A stretch of DNA of 64,000 nucleotides from positions 545,636 to 609,635 of the forward strand of contig CAUJNA010003315.1 of NCBI GenBank assembly GCA_963377175.1, read 5' to 3'. Every line of letters begins with the position of its first letter. The first letter of the stretch is position 1. A model generated the notes under the pieces. That model was not told where the DNA came from. It did not search any database and worked only from the letters and a program-made list of their open reading frames with translations. Below, one piece after another: positions 41,501 to 52,441 of this stretch. The translations under genes were made by a program, and so were the position numbers. The DNA comes from Effrenium voratum. Lineage: Eukaryota > Sar > Dinophyceae > Suessiales > Symbiodiniaceae.

Positions 41501-44071
41501 TTCGAGAAATACCCCCCCCAAGAAATGAAATGTGCTAGGGGGGATGTTCCAGTCAAAACCCAGGATTCAGCTGAACCTCTGGATGTTGATTGGAGGGTGC
41601 ACTCGGGTGCACCTCTTTTTTTGGAGGGGACCCAGGTCACTTTTGGGGTGGAGAGCACCAAAGGAACTAACTGCCCCAGATCGATTCATCCGGTCACGTT
41701 ATTAATCAACCCCTGGTTCATCAATAGGGGGAAAAACTGCAAATGAGTGGGGGCGGTACCTTTTCATATAGTTTGGGAGGGAGGTGAAGGAAAACCAACT
41801 GCCCACCGCATGGCCCCGCAGCGACAAATGCTGACTGTTGTCACGTGTCCCGCTGACCTGAAAGGCCAGGGAGGAGAGGGTCGGCCACCAAAAGTGTCTT
41901 AAGATTAACCCTTTCCCAAATTGCCATTTGCTTAAGCCCCCTGGAAAACATGAACACGTTTCCGGCAATGATAAATTCCCTTCAAAGCCAACAAGGAAAA
42001 CAACTTTCAGCAAAACAAAATAGCAACCGTCTCGCGTTGCGAATCGGATTCGCCTTGCAGAGGGACTCGAAGTTCTTCAGCAGAACCCGGGCCATCTCTC
42101 TCACCTCGCCGCTTGCTTTCTGGCAGGTCTTGCCTACTTGCTGGTGCCATAGGCAGGGAATGAGAAAAGGAATGACCCATTTCAGCCATCATCTATGGCC
42201 TCCCAGGGAATCGGAATCCCTAGGTTCAGTCCCCAACACCCGGACTCGGAATCACCTCCCTGAGCGCCAGCAAGCCAGACGTGGGAAGGCTAAAGCCCAC
42301 CGATTCCCTGCCGGGGAGTGCAGTCTCCAAAGACACACCTTTACGCGACTTAGGTGAGTAAGCCCCGCTGATGATTTGGCGCGCCACACTAAATGGATAC
42401 AGGGCCAGACTTGGAGCCCTTGCAAAAAGCTTGCCTTTTCCTGGCAAGCCAAGTATCCTGAAATAAGCAGGGTTGAGGTGGTTTCTAAGCTGGAACAGAT
42501 GCAGTTTAAGATTCACCTCCAGAAACTTCTCCAACAAACTAGCCAAACACCCGCAAAAATCAGGGGTGTGGGCAAACTTCCTGGACACCGTGTTCGGGGG
42601 TGCATTTGTTGGGGGGTTCCATCATTTGGGGGGGGTTTTCATGGTGGTCCCCTTTTTGGGGTTCCAGTGTGAACTCACGTGTGTGGCTTTGGGAGAACTC
42701 ACGTGGAGCGGCTTCGAGCCTCCGTGTAGGTCTCCATCTGAAGCACCTTGGCACAGCTTTGGGCCAGGAATTCCTAGTGATTGCCTCCCCCCGCCCCCCC
42801 CAAAAAAGAACTCCCCCCCCCAAACAAAACAAAAAAAAAACACCATCCTACCATGTCCCTAACCAGAAGTCCTGGTAGCTCCGAAAGGCTCCCTAGTTAA
42901 GAACTCATTTTAGATACCCCTGCTCCCTTCGAACCACCGGCTGGAATCGACACATCGCCGTGGAAACCACCCTTTCCATGCTGTGAAAAAGATTGAACCT
43001 TAAACCATTCGCCAAGGCGCGTGTCGCCATTTCCGCAAACAATCCTTGCCTTTCGCAACATTCCGCCCTTGTGCCAAACATACTGGTGATTCAGCAGCCT
43101 TGGTGGCTTCTATTTCGGGTTTGATTTGGATGCCCACCTCGGAAACTGCCTAAATTGGACAAGGGGTGAAATGGTGGAATCCAGTTGGGCACCGAATGCT
43201 GTCTAGGCTAAGGTTTCCATGGGAGCACAAGAGGTATGGGCCAATTTAGGCAGTATACTCCGTTTGTATCACTGGAATAGCCTTCTGCACAGTCAAATCC
43301 CGACTAACAAACACGAACGTTGGCCTGATAAAGTTTTATCCCCACTGCCCCATTCTAACTTACGTAGGCTGCCAGGCTGGCACAGTAATTACATGAGAAC
43401 GCCCTACTCCAAATACATATAGCTTGCCATGCTTCCAAGCCCACACGTAGAGATGGTTTTGAGTGGAGGTTCCCGAAGATTTGGTTCCCTGTGGTGTCCT
43501 TCGCACCAACCCTAAAACGGGCACCCTTCCACCAGCCAACATGGAACCTGACAAAACTCTGGACAGCTAGCTGCCTCCAAACGGGGCCGCCTGTTGGGAC
43601 GTTTCAGCTGGAAAGGACTGCAAACTGACCTTGAACCAGCAGCATTTGGAGTGATCTCCTTCCATATTAATCCTGGTGGGGCACCCTCGCAAAAGCAAAC
43701 GCAAACAAATTCACACAAACAACTCACACACACACAAAACAACAAACTCACACAAACAAACTCACACAAACAAACTCACACAAACAAGTCACCCAAACGA
43801 ACGAACGAGCAGGCAAGAAAGCAAGCCAAGCATAGGCGCAAAGCAACCAAAACCAGAAAGCAAGCAACCTAAACAACCTAAACCACCCAAAACCACCCAG
43901 AAAAAATCGGATCCATCCCTTTCATCCCACCCGCCCATAGCCTCGCCCCGCCTTCCGCTTCGGCTCCCATTTCCCCGGCTCCGATCCCGGCTCCGAGGTC
44001 CGGGCGCGCTGGGCCTTGTGCAGCAGCGCGGGGTCGAAGACGGCCACCTGGCCCAGGCCCTCGAAGTCCAC
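38515..44071 (-). CDS. Six coding blocks in one phase chain, one split by a family C element; unknown protein
   Basis: Blocks 43931-44071, 42028-42140, 41271-41374 plus 41049-41167 (split by the element), 39445-39544 and 38515-38644. They read VDFEGLGQVAVFDPALLHKA..; QVGKTCQKASGEVREMARVL..FESLCKANPIRNAR; DRDATTALLCDDGRCFLLLG..ASNADESHWGRIRK; TEPWIDPFRREVLVHLNDDQ..VKLELKENARGLGMG; VAQFHRKKSEPRAMARWLAL..LLVAAFG; GAPHEKSLESFSDIHESLRG..GWSGDCGAWDLIHDA. Every junction agrees in phase, and third positions are mostly G/C. One hydrophobic stretch (WLALLLVAAFG) lies mid-protein, a possible membrane segment. No known domain was recognised. Start and stop are outside the resolved exons. Confidence 0.6.
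38650..38757. mobile_element. Family I TIR element
   Basis: GCCCAGTGCCCATGGG at left and GGGCACCACTGGGCAAC at right are inverted repeats; related copies at 48592-48700 and 63256-63362. Confidence 0.6.
38918..39075. repeat. Purine-rich low-complexity (GAGA/AGGA) tract
   Basis: A polyC/polyA run is followed by about 120 bp of almost pure purine on the plus strand. Frames through it are low-complexity, not genes. Confidence 0.7.
41168..41270. mobile_element. Family C TIR element interrupting a reading frame
   Basis: CTTACCCCTTAAAACTCC ... TTTTTTAAGAGGTAAG with target duplication TCTT (41164-41167 and 41271-41274). On the minus strand it sits in CGC AAG|ACC GAG; taking out the element and one duplication restores RIRK-TEPWIDPF in frame. 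Read-through gives a stop after about 25 codons. No GT, GC or GA donor at the edge keeps the frame (possible edges are AA-AG or AC-AG). Confidence 0.85.
42195..42282. repeat. Dispersed repeat L
   Basis: Pattern CAGGGAATCGGAATCCCTAG, GTTCAGTCCCCAACACC, then CTCCCTGAGCGCCAGCAAG. Related copies at 47.88-47.94, 52.81-52.87 and 62.22-62.33 kb. Confidence 0.5.
43690..43800. repeat. ACACAA-type simple repeat
   Basis: Repeats of ACTCACACAAACAA and relatives; low complexity. Confidence 0.8.
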
Positions 44072-45050
44072 CTCCCGCGCCGAACGAGGCCGTGCCGATG
44101 CCGAACGCCGAGCCCCGGCGGCCAAGTCGTGCCGAACCGGAAACGGGGAAAAACAGGGAACCAAAAAAACAAACAAACAAACAAACAACCACAAAAAACA
44201 ACAACCAACAAAAAAGGAAAAGAGGAAACGGGGAACAACAAACAACACGGGTCTTTCTCCTTCTCCTCCCATGGCCGGGAGTGGAACGAAACGCCGTGGG
44301 CCAAACCCGCCCGCTTCCCCGTGAAAGCCTTTCTTTTTTATGGGTTTCGCGTACATCGCCCCCTGCGAAAAGAAGGGAGCTCTGGTGGCTTTTGTTGAAT
44401 GGCAGGGGTTGTTTGAGGGCTTCGCCCGCTCCAACGACAAAATGGAAGCAGAGGCCTTGGCAAAGGTGCGGGAAAGGTGCGGGAGTAGAACCAAAACCAT
44501 AGGATCCACCCCTCTTGCCATGGACACCTGGCTATTTGGCAGAGAACACTGAACACCAATAATGGAAATTCCTGATTAATAAACCCTAATAGTTATTACT
44601 GCAATGAGGTTGTCCCTTTTTTTTAGCAGTGATTCCTTTAGACCCCGTGATTGATTCATAACTGGGAACGGGGGGGTATTTGTTTATCAGGGGTCAACAA
44701 ACACTACCCCAAAACATCGAGGTTCCAACACTTGGCGTTCTCCAACTTCCATTTGCTTCAGGCCCCAGGAAAAAATATGTCCAGTAGTGATGAACTCCTT
44801 TTGAAACCAACAAGGGAAAATAATAGCAATAATTGTAGTAATAATACATATTATTACGCAAATGGAGGTCAACCAGGCCGTTTTTGTTTCTTCTGGAAAA
44901 CAGGGGAAGGGGGGGGGGGGGGTGCAGGGAAAAACCCACCCCTTTCTGCTCTCTCCGCTATGAGGTTCCCTAGGCAGAAGTCCGTGTGCTTCCGAAACTC
45001 CAAAAACAAAAAACAAAAAACGCGGTTGTCCGAAACATAAGTCACAATCG
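44072..45050. other. Intronic/intergenic; one plus-strand open block
   Basis: A block at 44340-44500 reads GFAYIAPCEKKGALVAFVEW and QGLFEGFARSNDKMEAEALA on the plus strand with about 70% G/C third positions. Two minus frames are open too, and no clear acceptor precedes it. If real it would be the main exception to the minus-strand direction. Confidence 0.3.
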
Positions 45051-45158
45051 AAACCCGTAAGGAAATACGAAGGCGGCCGCAACTATTTATGGCTGGGATT
45101 ATCCCTTACTAACCTTCATCTACCCAGGTTTTGATAGTGGCTCAGGTTGCCTCTGAGC
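45046..45158. mobile_element. Family E element
   Basis: CAATCGAAACCCG ... CTACCCAGGTTTTGATAGTG with core AAGGCGGCCGCAAC (short internal deletion). Confidence 0.55.
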
Positions 45159-46116
45159 ATGGCTGTCAGAAATCCACTTGGTATTTAAGATTCCACTCTG
45201 GGCTATCACTTTGAAGGGGTTTGAAGGAGTTTCTACTCTGTTTGCAGCCCCTTTTTCAGAAACCTGCGACAAACACTGTGGTGTTTGCCCTTTTGGCCCC
45301 CTTTCCGAGGACGAAAGGCAACTTCACCAACCTGGTCTTCCCAAAATCAGCAGTCCAGGAGCTCGGGAAGTGAGAAGGTCACTTGGGGTCTGGGGGAACA
45401 AAGGAGCCTTGGCAACCAGAAGGGGAAGTGCTTGTTGATTTGCCCTTGCCCCTTTCAAGGGCAAACTTCTGGAACCTCTTGGAGTTGCAAATGGAAACCT
45501 AGGACAGCCTCCGATTTCTACCGAGGTTCATCTTTCGGGATGGCGACCGACTCGTGTCTGCAAGGAGGTCGATTTGCCAACTGGGTGAATTGCGAGGGAG
45601 GAAAACCAAGGCCCCAGGACAGGTTCCTGCAGGGCTATGGGAAATGACCATTTCTGTGATACAACAAAAAGGGCTTCCCAAAAACCTAACCCCCGTTGTA
45701 GCGGGGGAGATTCGCTTGTATCACAGAAGTGGGGACAAATCCCTTGACCCTTGACAACCCTGGGTTCCTAGAACCTACTCCGAAGCTGTTCTTCCGAGGA
45801 TTGTTCCTTGGGGCTGTAGGAAGGTCCTACTCCCTCCTGTTTCGAAGCCCAAGCATAGGTCTTGGAATATGGTCCGGACCCAACCCCCCCGGACAAAGAG
45901 CCAGGGTCAAATCCAAGTCCAAGCCACCAGTGGAGGGGAACCAGGTCTGAATAGGCAACAAACATGACCAAGAAACCCTCGGACCCCGAACACCCTCAAT
46001 CCATGAGGTTCCTTCTCGGAATCCGAACGCAAAACCAACACCAAGGCAAAAAAAAAAAAAAAAAAAACATTGCAACGTCGAGGTGAGTTTTGCGCAATGT
46101 CTGCACGTCAGAAAGT

Positions 46117-46230
46117 GGCCACGGGGCCCAGTGAATATCCCAATCCAACCACTAAAATAGGAAACCTAAAATGGGTGAATGCACCTACCCACCAAAATGG
46201 TATCCCAAAACGGTTCTGACCACCACAGCT
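46117..46230. mobile_element. Family H TIR element
   Basis: GGCCACGGGGCCCAGTGAAT ... GGTTCTGACCACCACAGC. It lies 27 bp downstream, on the minus strand, of the exon at 46258-46358. Confidence 0.55.
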
Positions 46231-46257
46231 AAATGTCATTGGCATGACGCCCCCGAC

Positions 46258-48511
46258 CCCGAAACAGCTCTCGGCTTTCAGTTCAAGGTCCCGCGCTGTT
46301 TGCTTGAGAAGCCCCAGCCGCTGGCACAAGGCGGCTGCTTCCACCTGGCGCGCTTTGTCTGGAGCCCTGGCAGGCCATGGGCCCCTTCAGTGGAGCCACT
46401 GAAAAACCGCCGGCACGGCCGTGATTAGAAGCTTCACCGCGGCAGGGCGGAAGCCGCGGCGTTTTGTGGGGCCTAGGGGGATTGGAACCAACTTTGGTGG
46501 CGCGGTTAGGATTCATAGCGTCCGAGTAACTGACCGTTACTCCATGCCATTGCCTAGTAGAGTCATAATCAAAACCCGGTATTACAATGGCCATAACCCC
46601 AGAACCATGTAACGAATTCAGAAGGCGGATATCCGCAGCTATTTATGGCTGGAAGTACCCCATACTAACCTTGATCTTTCCTTAACTAGGTCCTCCAGTA
46701 GAGAGGTTGGAATAAGGGTATCCTTTTTTTCTGTTGTCTATTTTAGTCGTCGGGGTCATTCCTTCTTTCACTGGACCAGCAAGACAAGGCAATTTGAAGG
46801 CAAACGGGGGTCTTACATCCAAAAAAAGGGGTTCCAACCTGCTCAGGGATCCGGATCCTAATCAGCTAGTGGTTATCCCAAATGTATCCAATCAGGACCC
46901 TGTTTGAGGGAAAACATTTCTTAGTTGACTGCTCCAAGTGTCAGCCTAAATGGTGCACGGTTGCCTCCCACCCCCCACCCCCCCCAAAAAAAAGACGAAC
47001 CAACCAACAACCAAGGCAACAAGCGCAAAGGAGGGCCACATCTGCTGTGGGCCATGGGCTTTCTTCGCACCCTGCCTCTCTGAAGGGGTCGCTGGATCTG
47101 CGCATGAGGGAGTCACACCTGGGCCATTGAATGTGTTCGTTTTTTGTTTTTTGTGTTAGGGGCGGGGGGCCGGTCCAAAGAGTTCCCTGAGTCAAGCAAC
47201 CAGAACTCAAGGAACCCAAGAGGCTTGTACCTGCCCTTAGGGAGAAAGGGAAAATCTAGCTTGAAGCGGGTTCCTAGGAAACAATCAAAAACCTGCTGCG
47301 TATGTTTTTAGGGATTCCATAGGGAACACCTACCTTGGTGAAGCAATCAAACACCTGCTGCGTATCATTTGCCGGCAAAAGTGGACTTTTGAAGTGGCCC
47401 AGTATCATTTCAGCCCCTGGCTTCTGTACCCTGCTTCCCTGCTTTGGACCATGGAATGGTGTGCTGGAAGGCACAAGCCTCCTGATGGAAAGGCCTTGGT
47501 GAGTAGGGGCTAATGATTTCAACTTCCCTCCAATTCGTGTGGTTTGGAGGTTAGGCAGGGGGTGCATAAATGAACTAGGGATTCAAATCCAAATCCGAAC
47601 CAATCCATAGGATTCCCTGATTTTCGGGGGGTTCCTTCCAACATACATCCAAACTCCAGCTGCGCAACAAGGGGTATCCTCCAGGTCAGCTGGTAAAAGT
47701 GACATTTGTTTTCTCCTCTTTTCGGAACCCTGGTTTCTGTATTCTTCCAATCAAGTGCTTCGAGGGGTTGGGTGCATCTGGCTGGAATCATCCAAGCTTT
47801 CTCGCTCTGTCTTTGCTGGTTCGATAAGCGAATGAGCCTGAATGACCCCGACGATTTGGCTCATCCCCGATTTGGCTGCCTAAAAGGGAATCCCCAGGTT
47901 CATTCCTCGGTCATTCCCTGAGCATCAGCAAGTCAAATTCAACCTTGACATGAAACGTATCTTCTGAGGAAACTCGTGAGGCAGCCATTCAAACTGGCTA
48001 TGCCCTGTCTAGTCGCAGCCAACGTTTTGATTTGCCACCAACTTCACGCAGCAGGATGAAGGGTCCTTTCGGGCGGCTTGGATTTGTGGTTTGGATTTCG
48101 ACTTGAACCCCTGGTTCTTGAAGAGAGTACAGGGTGCCCTTTGCAGTAAAAGAAACACCCAAGCAAACCAGGTGTGCCTTTTGTTGATGGCTTTCCTCGT
48201 GTTGTGGTCTTAAAGGAAACGTCGCCACTTTGGGGGGAAGGGGGGGTCCACATCCTACTTACCCCTAAAAACTCCAAGCCCTGGGGAAGTTAATCTTTTA
48301 CAGACATACAGCCCATGTTACCCAAAAAGTTGTGTTTTTAAGAGGTAAGCCTACAACAAAACACACACCAAAAATACCATAAGTCACCCACAACAAGGAC
48401 TCCCCGAAGTCCTTCCCGGCCCTTAAGGGAAGATGTTTCCCATTCTCATCCATCGCAGCTTCCCTGCCCGGTGGCTTGCTGGTTGAGGGCAGCTTCCCAT
48501 TCACTCGTTCT
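46258..48511 (-). CDS. Three in-phase exons, unknown protein
   Basis: Exons 48401-48511, 47012-47118 and 46258-46358. The first follows an excellent acceptor (cgcatttgttttgcag) and reads ERVNGKLPSTSKPPGREAAM, DENGKHLPLRAGKDFG. The second (acceptor ttcaatggcccag) reads CDSLMRRSSDPFREAGCEES, PWPTADVALLCACCL. The third reads KARQVEAAALCQRLGLLKQT, ARDLELKAESCFG, a clear helix. Junctions GA|G and G|AC agree in phase. A GTGACT donor slightly later in exon 1 is an alternative. The plus strand of the third exon is also open (FKVPRCLLEKPQPLAQGG), so its strand rests on the phase match. No family recognised. Confidence 0.5.
46686..46757. mobile_element. Truncated family A element
   Basis: CTAGGTCCTCCAGTAGAGAG and the core TCTATTTTAGT are present; the right half is missing. 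It directly follows a family E copy (46565-46680). Confidence 0.65.
48258..48349. mobile_element. Family C TIR element (copy 3)
   Basis: CTTACCCCTAAAAACTCC ... TTTTTAAGAGGTAAG with CCTA duplicated on both sides. Slightly shorter than the other two copies. Confidence 0.85.
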
Positions 48512-48591
48512 CTGCAAAACAAATGCGTTTGGGTCTGTCTTTTTTGAGGGTACCCCTTGTGGGTCCCACGGAAGGCCTCCCTCATTTCAGT

Positions 48592-48700
48592 TGTTCAGTG
48601 ACCCTGGAAAAAAAAGGAACCCTTTTTGTGGCTTGGACCATTTTAGTGGGGCAGCCACCCAAAAAAAAAGGAAAAATAATTGGGGCCACTGAACAACTGA
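48592..48700. mobile_element. Family I TIR element
   Basis: CAGTTGTTCAGTGACCC ... GGCCACTGAACAACTG are inverted repeats. Confidence 0.65.
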
Positions 48701-49926
48701 GATTCTGCAAAATGAGGTCAAAGGACAAAGTGCTGCGCCTGCTGGCCTTGAATGACGTTTTCCTTTTACGAGATATGTCCGCTCGTATATACTTTCCACC
48801 CTTTTGCCCTTCGCTCCGCTCGTCAGCTTCTTTTGCCACTTGGCCGTGGTCAGCAAGAGGTGGATCTCACCGTGGTTGATTCTAAGCTAAAGTGCGAGTC
48901 ACTTATCTGGGCTGCCCTCAGATCCCCTGCTAAAAGTCACTCACTTTTACTGGGTGAAATGGAAACTACCACTAATCACTAAAAGGCTAAAAAGCTAAAG
49001 AACCGGATGGCTGTGAGGAACCAAGTTATCCTTACTCACTCATGAAACGCTTTCGATTGCCAGGTCCAAAGACACCGCGCCGCTGTTTCCATCCAGCGAA
49101 CCCCGTTTGGTTTCCACTGCCATCTACTTTCTTTCAGCCTGCCGCCGTGGCAAGCTGAAACTCACTTGACCGAAGGACCGACCCAGAAACGAAAGGTTCA
49201 CCTTTTGGCACCTTCATGGCAAAACATGGGAAAACCAACAAGGGAAAACATGGACCTACATGGGAAAACCAACTTGTTAAAACTGGACCAACATGGGAAA
49301 CCCAAAAGGTCAAAAGGTCGGCATTGGACAGCTGAGGAAATGGTCGGATCAAGACAGCGCGCAGTGGCACTTCTTGATGTCCCCAACTGCCGGGTCGCCT
49401 TCAAAGTTGTCCGCGCCTCAGCTGGCCGCTCCGAGAAAGACTGGGTCCATTGGAGTGTCGTGCTGGAATCTCGCTTGAGGTTTCTTACGATCCAAAGAAA
49501 CCCTGCGCCCTGCACCTACACCATACCTGGCCCCGGTTAGCGGCCAACGGCTTTGTTGAATGGGATGTTGCATTCAAACGGTGGATGCAATTTTCTGGCC
49601 TTGAAATCAGGCCAAAGGAACCTCAACTTAATCATCTGCTCTGGCTACAATTTGCGAAGGAAATCCCACAAATTTCTCGCACTAAATGGCGGAGTCGTTT
49701 TTCACACGTGCCAACCTGCCAAGCCAAACCCTTCAGTCGAATTCAAGGTCTGCAAGCGAGCGTCGGCAGTCGATCTTGTCGTTCACCTGGGCGCCGGGAA
49801 CATCGCAGCCCCAAGATCGGGGGAGAAGGTCTCCTGCTCCCATGGATCTTTTTTGAAAAAAAGAAGGGGACACGGAACTTTGAAATGAACTCCGGGAGTT
49901 GCTCTCAAGTTGACTTCTCAGCTTGA
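48700..49926. other. Coding-like region, strand unresolved
   Basis: Blocks at 48709-48790, 48850-48920, 49356-49540 and 49690-49850 are protein-like on the plus strand (e.g. AVALLDVPNCRVAFKVVRAS; PNPSVEFKVCKRASAVDLVV). Minus-strand readings with proper acceptors also exist (e.g. ETFSPDLGAAMFPAP ending at AG|GTGAAC). Third-position bias does not separate them. A family J repeat occupies 48926-49013. Confidence 0.3.
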
Positions 49927-50780
49927 ACCTGGATGTTCACACATGGCTATATTTTCACCCACCTCTGTGGTCCATCTGGCAAACCTTGTTAAAGTTGACT
50001 TATGAGGTGGGCATCGGCCGAAGGAGCAACGGGCAACCCCACATGGGCGCTGTACCCTGCCGCTGACCAGGGTTCGCAGAGTCCGGACCCGCAGCTGCGA
50101 ACACATCCAAACCAACAGACCTTCTGAAGCCAACCCAAACCCATCTTCGGCTCACCAAACGATCGACGCAATAACACTACCGGACAACAGAGTAACCCCA
50201 CACATTGACTGCTTTTCCAAAGTAACTCTGCTTGTGCTAGTTAATTTGAAGGAGAAGCAAGCCCCGGTGTATGTGGTATGAAGGCTGTAGACTCTGCTTC
50301 CTTGTGTTCCCGTCTTCGGTTGACTTGTCATTGTGCTGTTCACAGTTAGGGCTCGGAAAATTTCAAGCAGCATTCAATTGCCCGTAGACTTTCAAGAACC
50401 ACACCCCTCCCACCAAACAAAGGGCCGAGTGGTTACCTCCGACGATACAACTCCAGTCCTGCACCTCAAAACAAACAATGGTTCATGCATGGGGTGAAAG
50501 CATGGGGTGGGGATACACAACCCGTTTCTATGCCATCGGGGAGTAGAACCTTGTGCCAAATACAATTCATTTCCTTCCATCGCCCAAGCCAAAATCCCCC
50601 AAAATCGGCTGATGGTCAACCGAATCTAGTCAAACGATTCGGTTGAAACTTGGCCGATTTAAATCGTTGCATCGTTTTTTGCCAAGGGCAATGCAACATG
50701 CCAAAAAAGTTAAGGCAACTACAAAAACCAATCTATCTTGAGTTGAACGCGCCCTCCCCCCCCCCCCCCGCCCCCCAAAC

Positions 50781-50844
50781 CAATGGCAGCTCATGATGGA
50801 TCTTGTGGACAAACTTTGGGTCGCCAGATGATGGCAAGCTGCCA
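50781..50844 (-). CDS. Possible exon
   Basis: Good acceptor (caccccttttgctcag) and GT donor. Two minus frames are plausible: GSLPSSGDPKFVHKIHHELP or AACHHLATQSLSTRSIMSCH. The second agrees in phase with the exon at 51156-51222. Confidence 0.35.
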
Positions 50845-51155
50845 CTGAGCAAAAGGGGTGTCAGCTGGGGGGGGGCCGGGGTTGGCTGGGCACAAGAACG
50901 GCAGGGCAACTCCTCGATGCTTAGCTTCCCAACATCACCCCAAAGAAAAGCTCCACCAACATTGGCCGCCACCAGGCTAAGCTGCAGTCTTTGCCTTGCA
51001 ACAAGCCCGGCCCCCCTCACAAGTCAACAAGGGAAGATTGCCTTCACATTTCGGACCCCCCCCACCCGTCCAAAAAAAATGGTAGGTTTCCTGCTGGTTC
51101 CCCTTGAAAACTACTCATTGTGTATCCCCAAAAACCAGACGCTTTTGGACCAAAC

Positions 51156-51222
51156 CCGCCCGCTCCAAAAGCCGCGGCGCGCGGACCACCGGCGAGCGCC
51201 GGGTCTCCGTGCCGAAGAAGAC
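51156..51222 (-). CDS. Exon, unknown protein
   Basis: After acceptor gccgcatccccag: VFFGTETRRSPVVRAPRLLE, RA, nearly all third positions G/C, ending at GG|GTTTGG. Lies 47 bp from the family D element at 51269-51389 on its upstream side. Confidence 0.5.
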
Positions 51223-51268
51223 CTGGGGATGCGGCAGACGATGAATCGCGCCGGCCGAAACAACTAGT

Positions 51269-51389
51269 CTGTGGATGGACAACATCCCGCACCAGCTAAG
51301 AAACCCTCAAATGATGATTCCTCCGTAAATACCAACAAGCGATGGTTTCCCATTGTTTCAAACTGGTGCAGGAGTTCGTCTATCCACTG
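51269..51389. mobile_element. Family D TIR element
   Basis: CTGTGGATGGACAACATCC ... GGAGTTCGTCTATCCACTG, followed by TA. Confidence 0.75.
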
Positions 51390-51869
51390 TATGTCACAGA
51401 ATGTCACAGATCTAGGGGTTGATTCCCCCTTCTTTTCAACCATTGTTCTTTTCAGAAACCGGCTGTTTCCCCGTTTGGATTCTGCTGGTTTTCTGAAAAG
51501 AGGGATCCCTGCAAAGAATGGGAAAGCGTCCCCTAGAACAATTTCACGTGAAGGGATGAATCGACCCGCAGAACGAGCGATTTAGCCCTTACTGAAGGCC
51601 CCTTACTTGGGGATTCATTTTGCTCAGTTTGGCAATGATGGCCTAGGTTGCGTCTTAACTAGGAATTGTCAAGCATGAAGGGAAACTCACTCACGTGGGC
51701 TTTTTGGCGTGTTCAACTAAAACCGCCAGACTGAAATAGCTCTCTCATGGATTCGAATATATAATGATGTATCTTCCTAAGGGCAAATCTATACCAAGGC
51801 TTTACCCTTTGGAGCCGCTGGGCAGGTGCCCTTGCAACACAGAATGAACCAAGGGTGCGCAAATAAACA

Positions 51870-51995
51870 AGTACACAAACAAACAAACAAACAAACAATC
51901 AATCAAACAAACAAACAAACAAACAAGCACGCAAAACAAATGCAAATAATACATAAATAAACAAACACACAAACAATGAACTACATACACAAAAT
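51870..51995. repeat. (AAAC/AAAT)n repeat
   Basis: Interrupted ACAA and ATAA tetranucleotides. Similar AAAC arrays at 44165-44200 and 54298-54480. Confidence 0.85.
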
Positions 51996-52441
51996 AAATC
52001 AACACACTTGTACATGCAGGATACTGGTACCTGCCCAGCCATTCTTGAAGGTCGGGGAATGGGGGCCACGCTTTGGGGGTGTGCAGTTGGGCACAAAAGG
52101 CAACAGTCTCTCGGCAATTCTCTTTTGAAAGCCACTCGAAACAAAGTCCAAAACATATCTATCACTACGTACAAAGCCACAACGCCCTTGCGAATGTTGG
52201 ATCCTTGCCAATTTGGGATTGTCGTGGTCTGAGGGCACCCCTTTTTGGATGGTTTTCGAGGGAGGCGGAAAAAAGGAACGCCTATCCAATTTGGGGGGGG
52301 GGGGGGTTCAAATCCCAGAAGAAGGCACGCCCATATTTTCCTTCCCGCTATTTTGAGGGGGTCCAAATCCTGAAAACAAGACACGCCCATATCTTCCTAC
52401 GTAAAAAATGCTCCGCCGTCCAGCTCCAGTGGGCTCCCGGT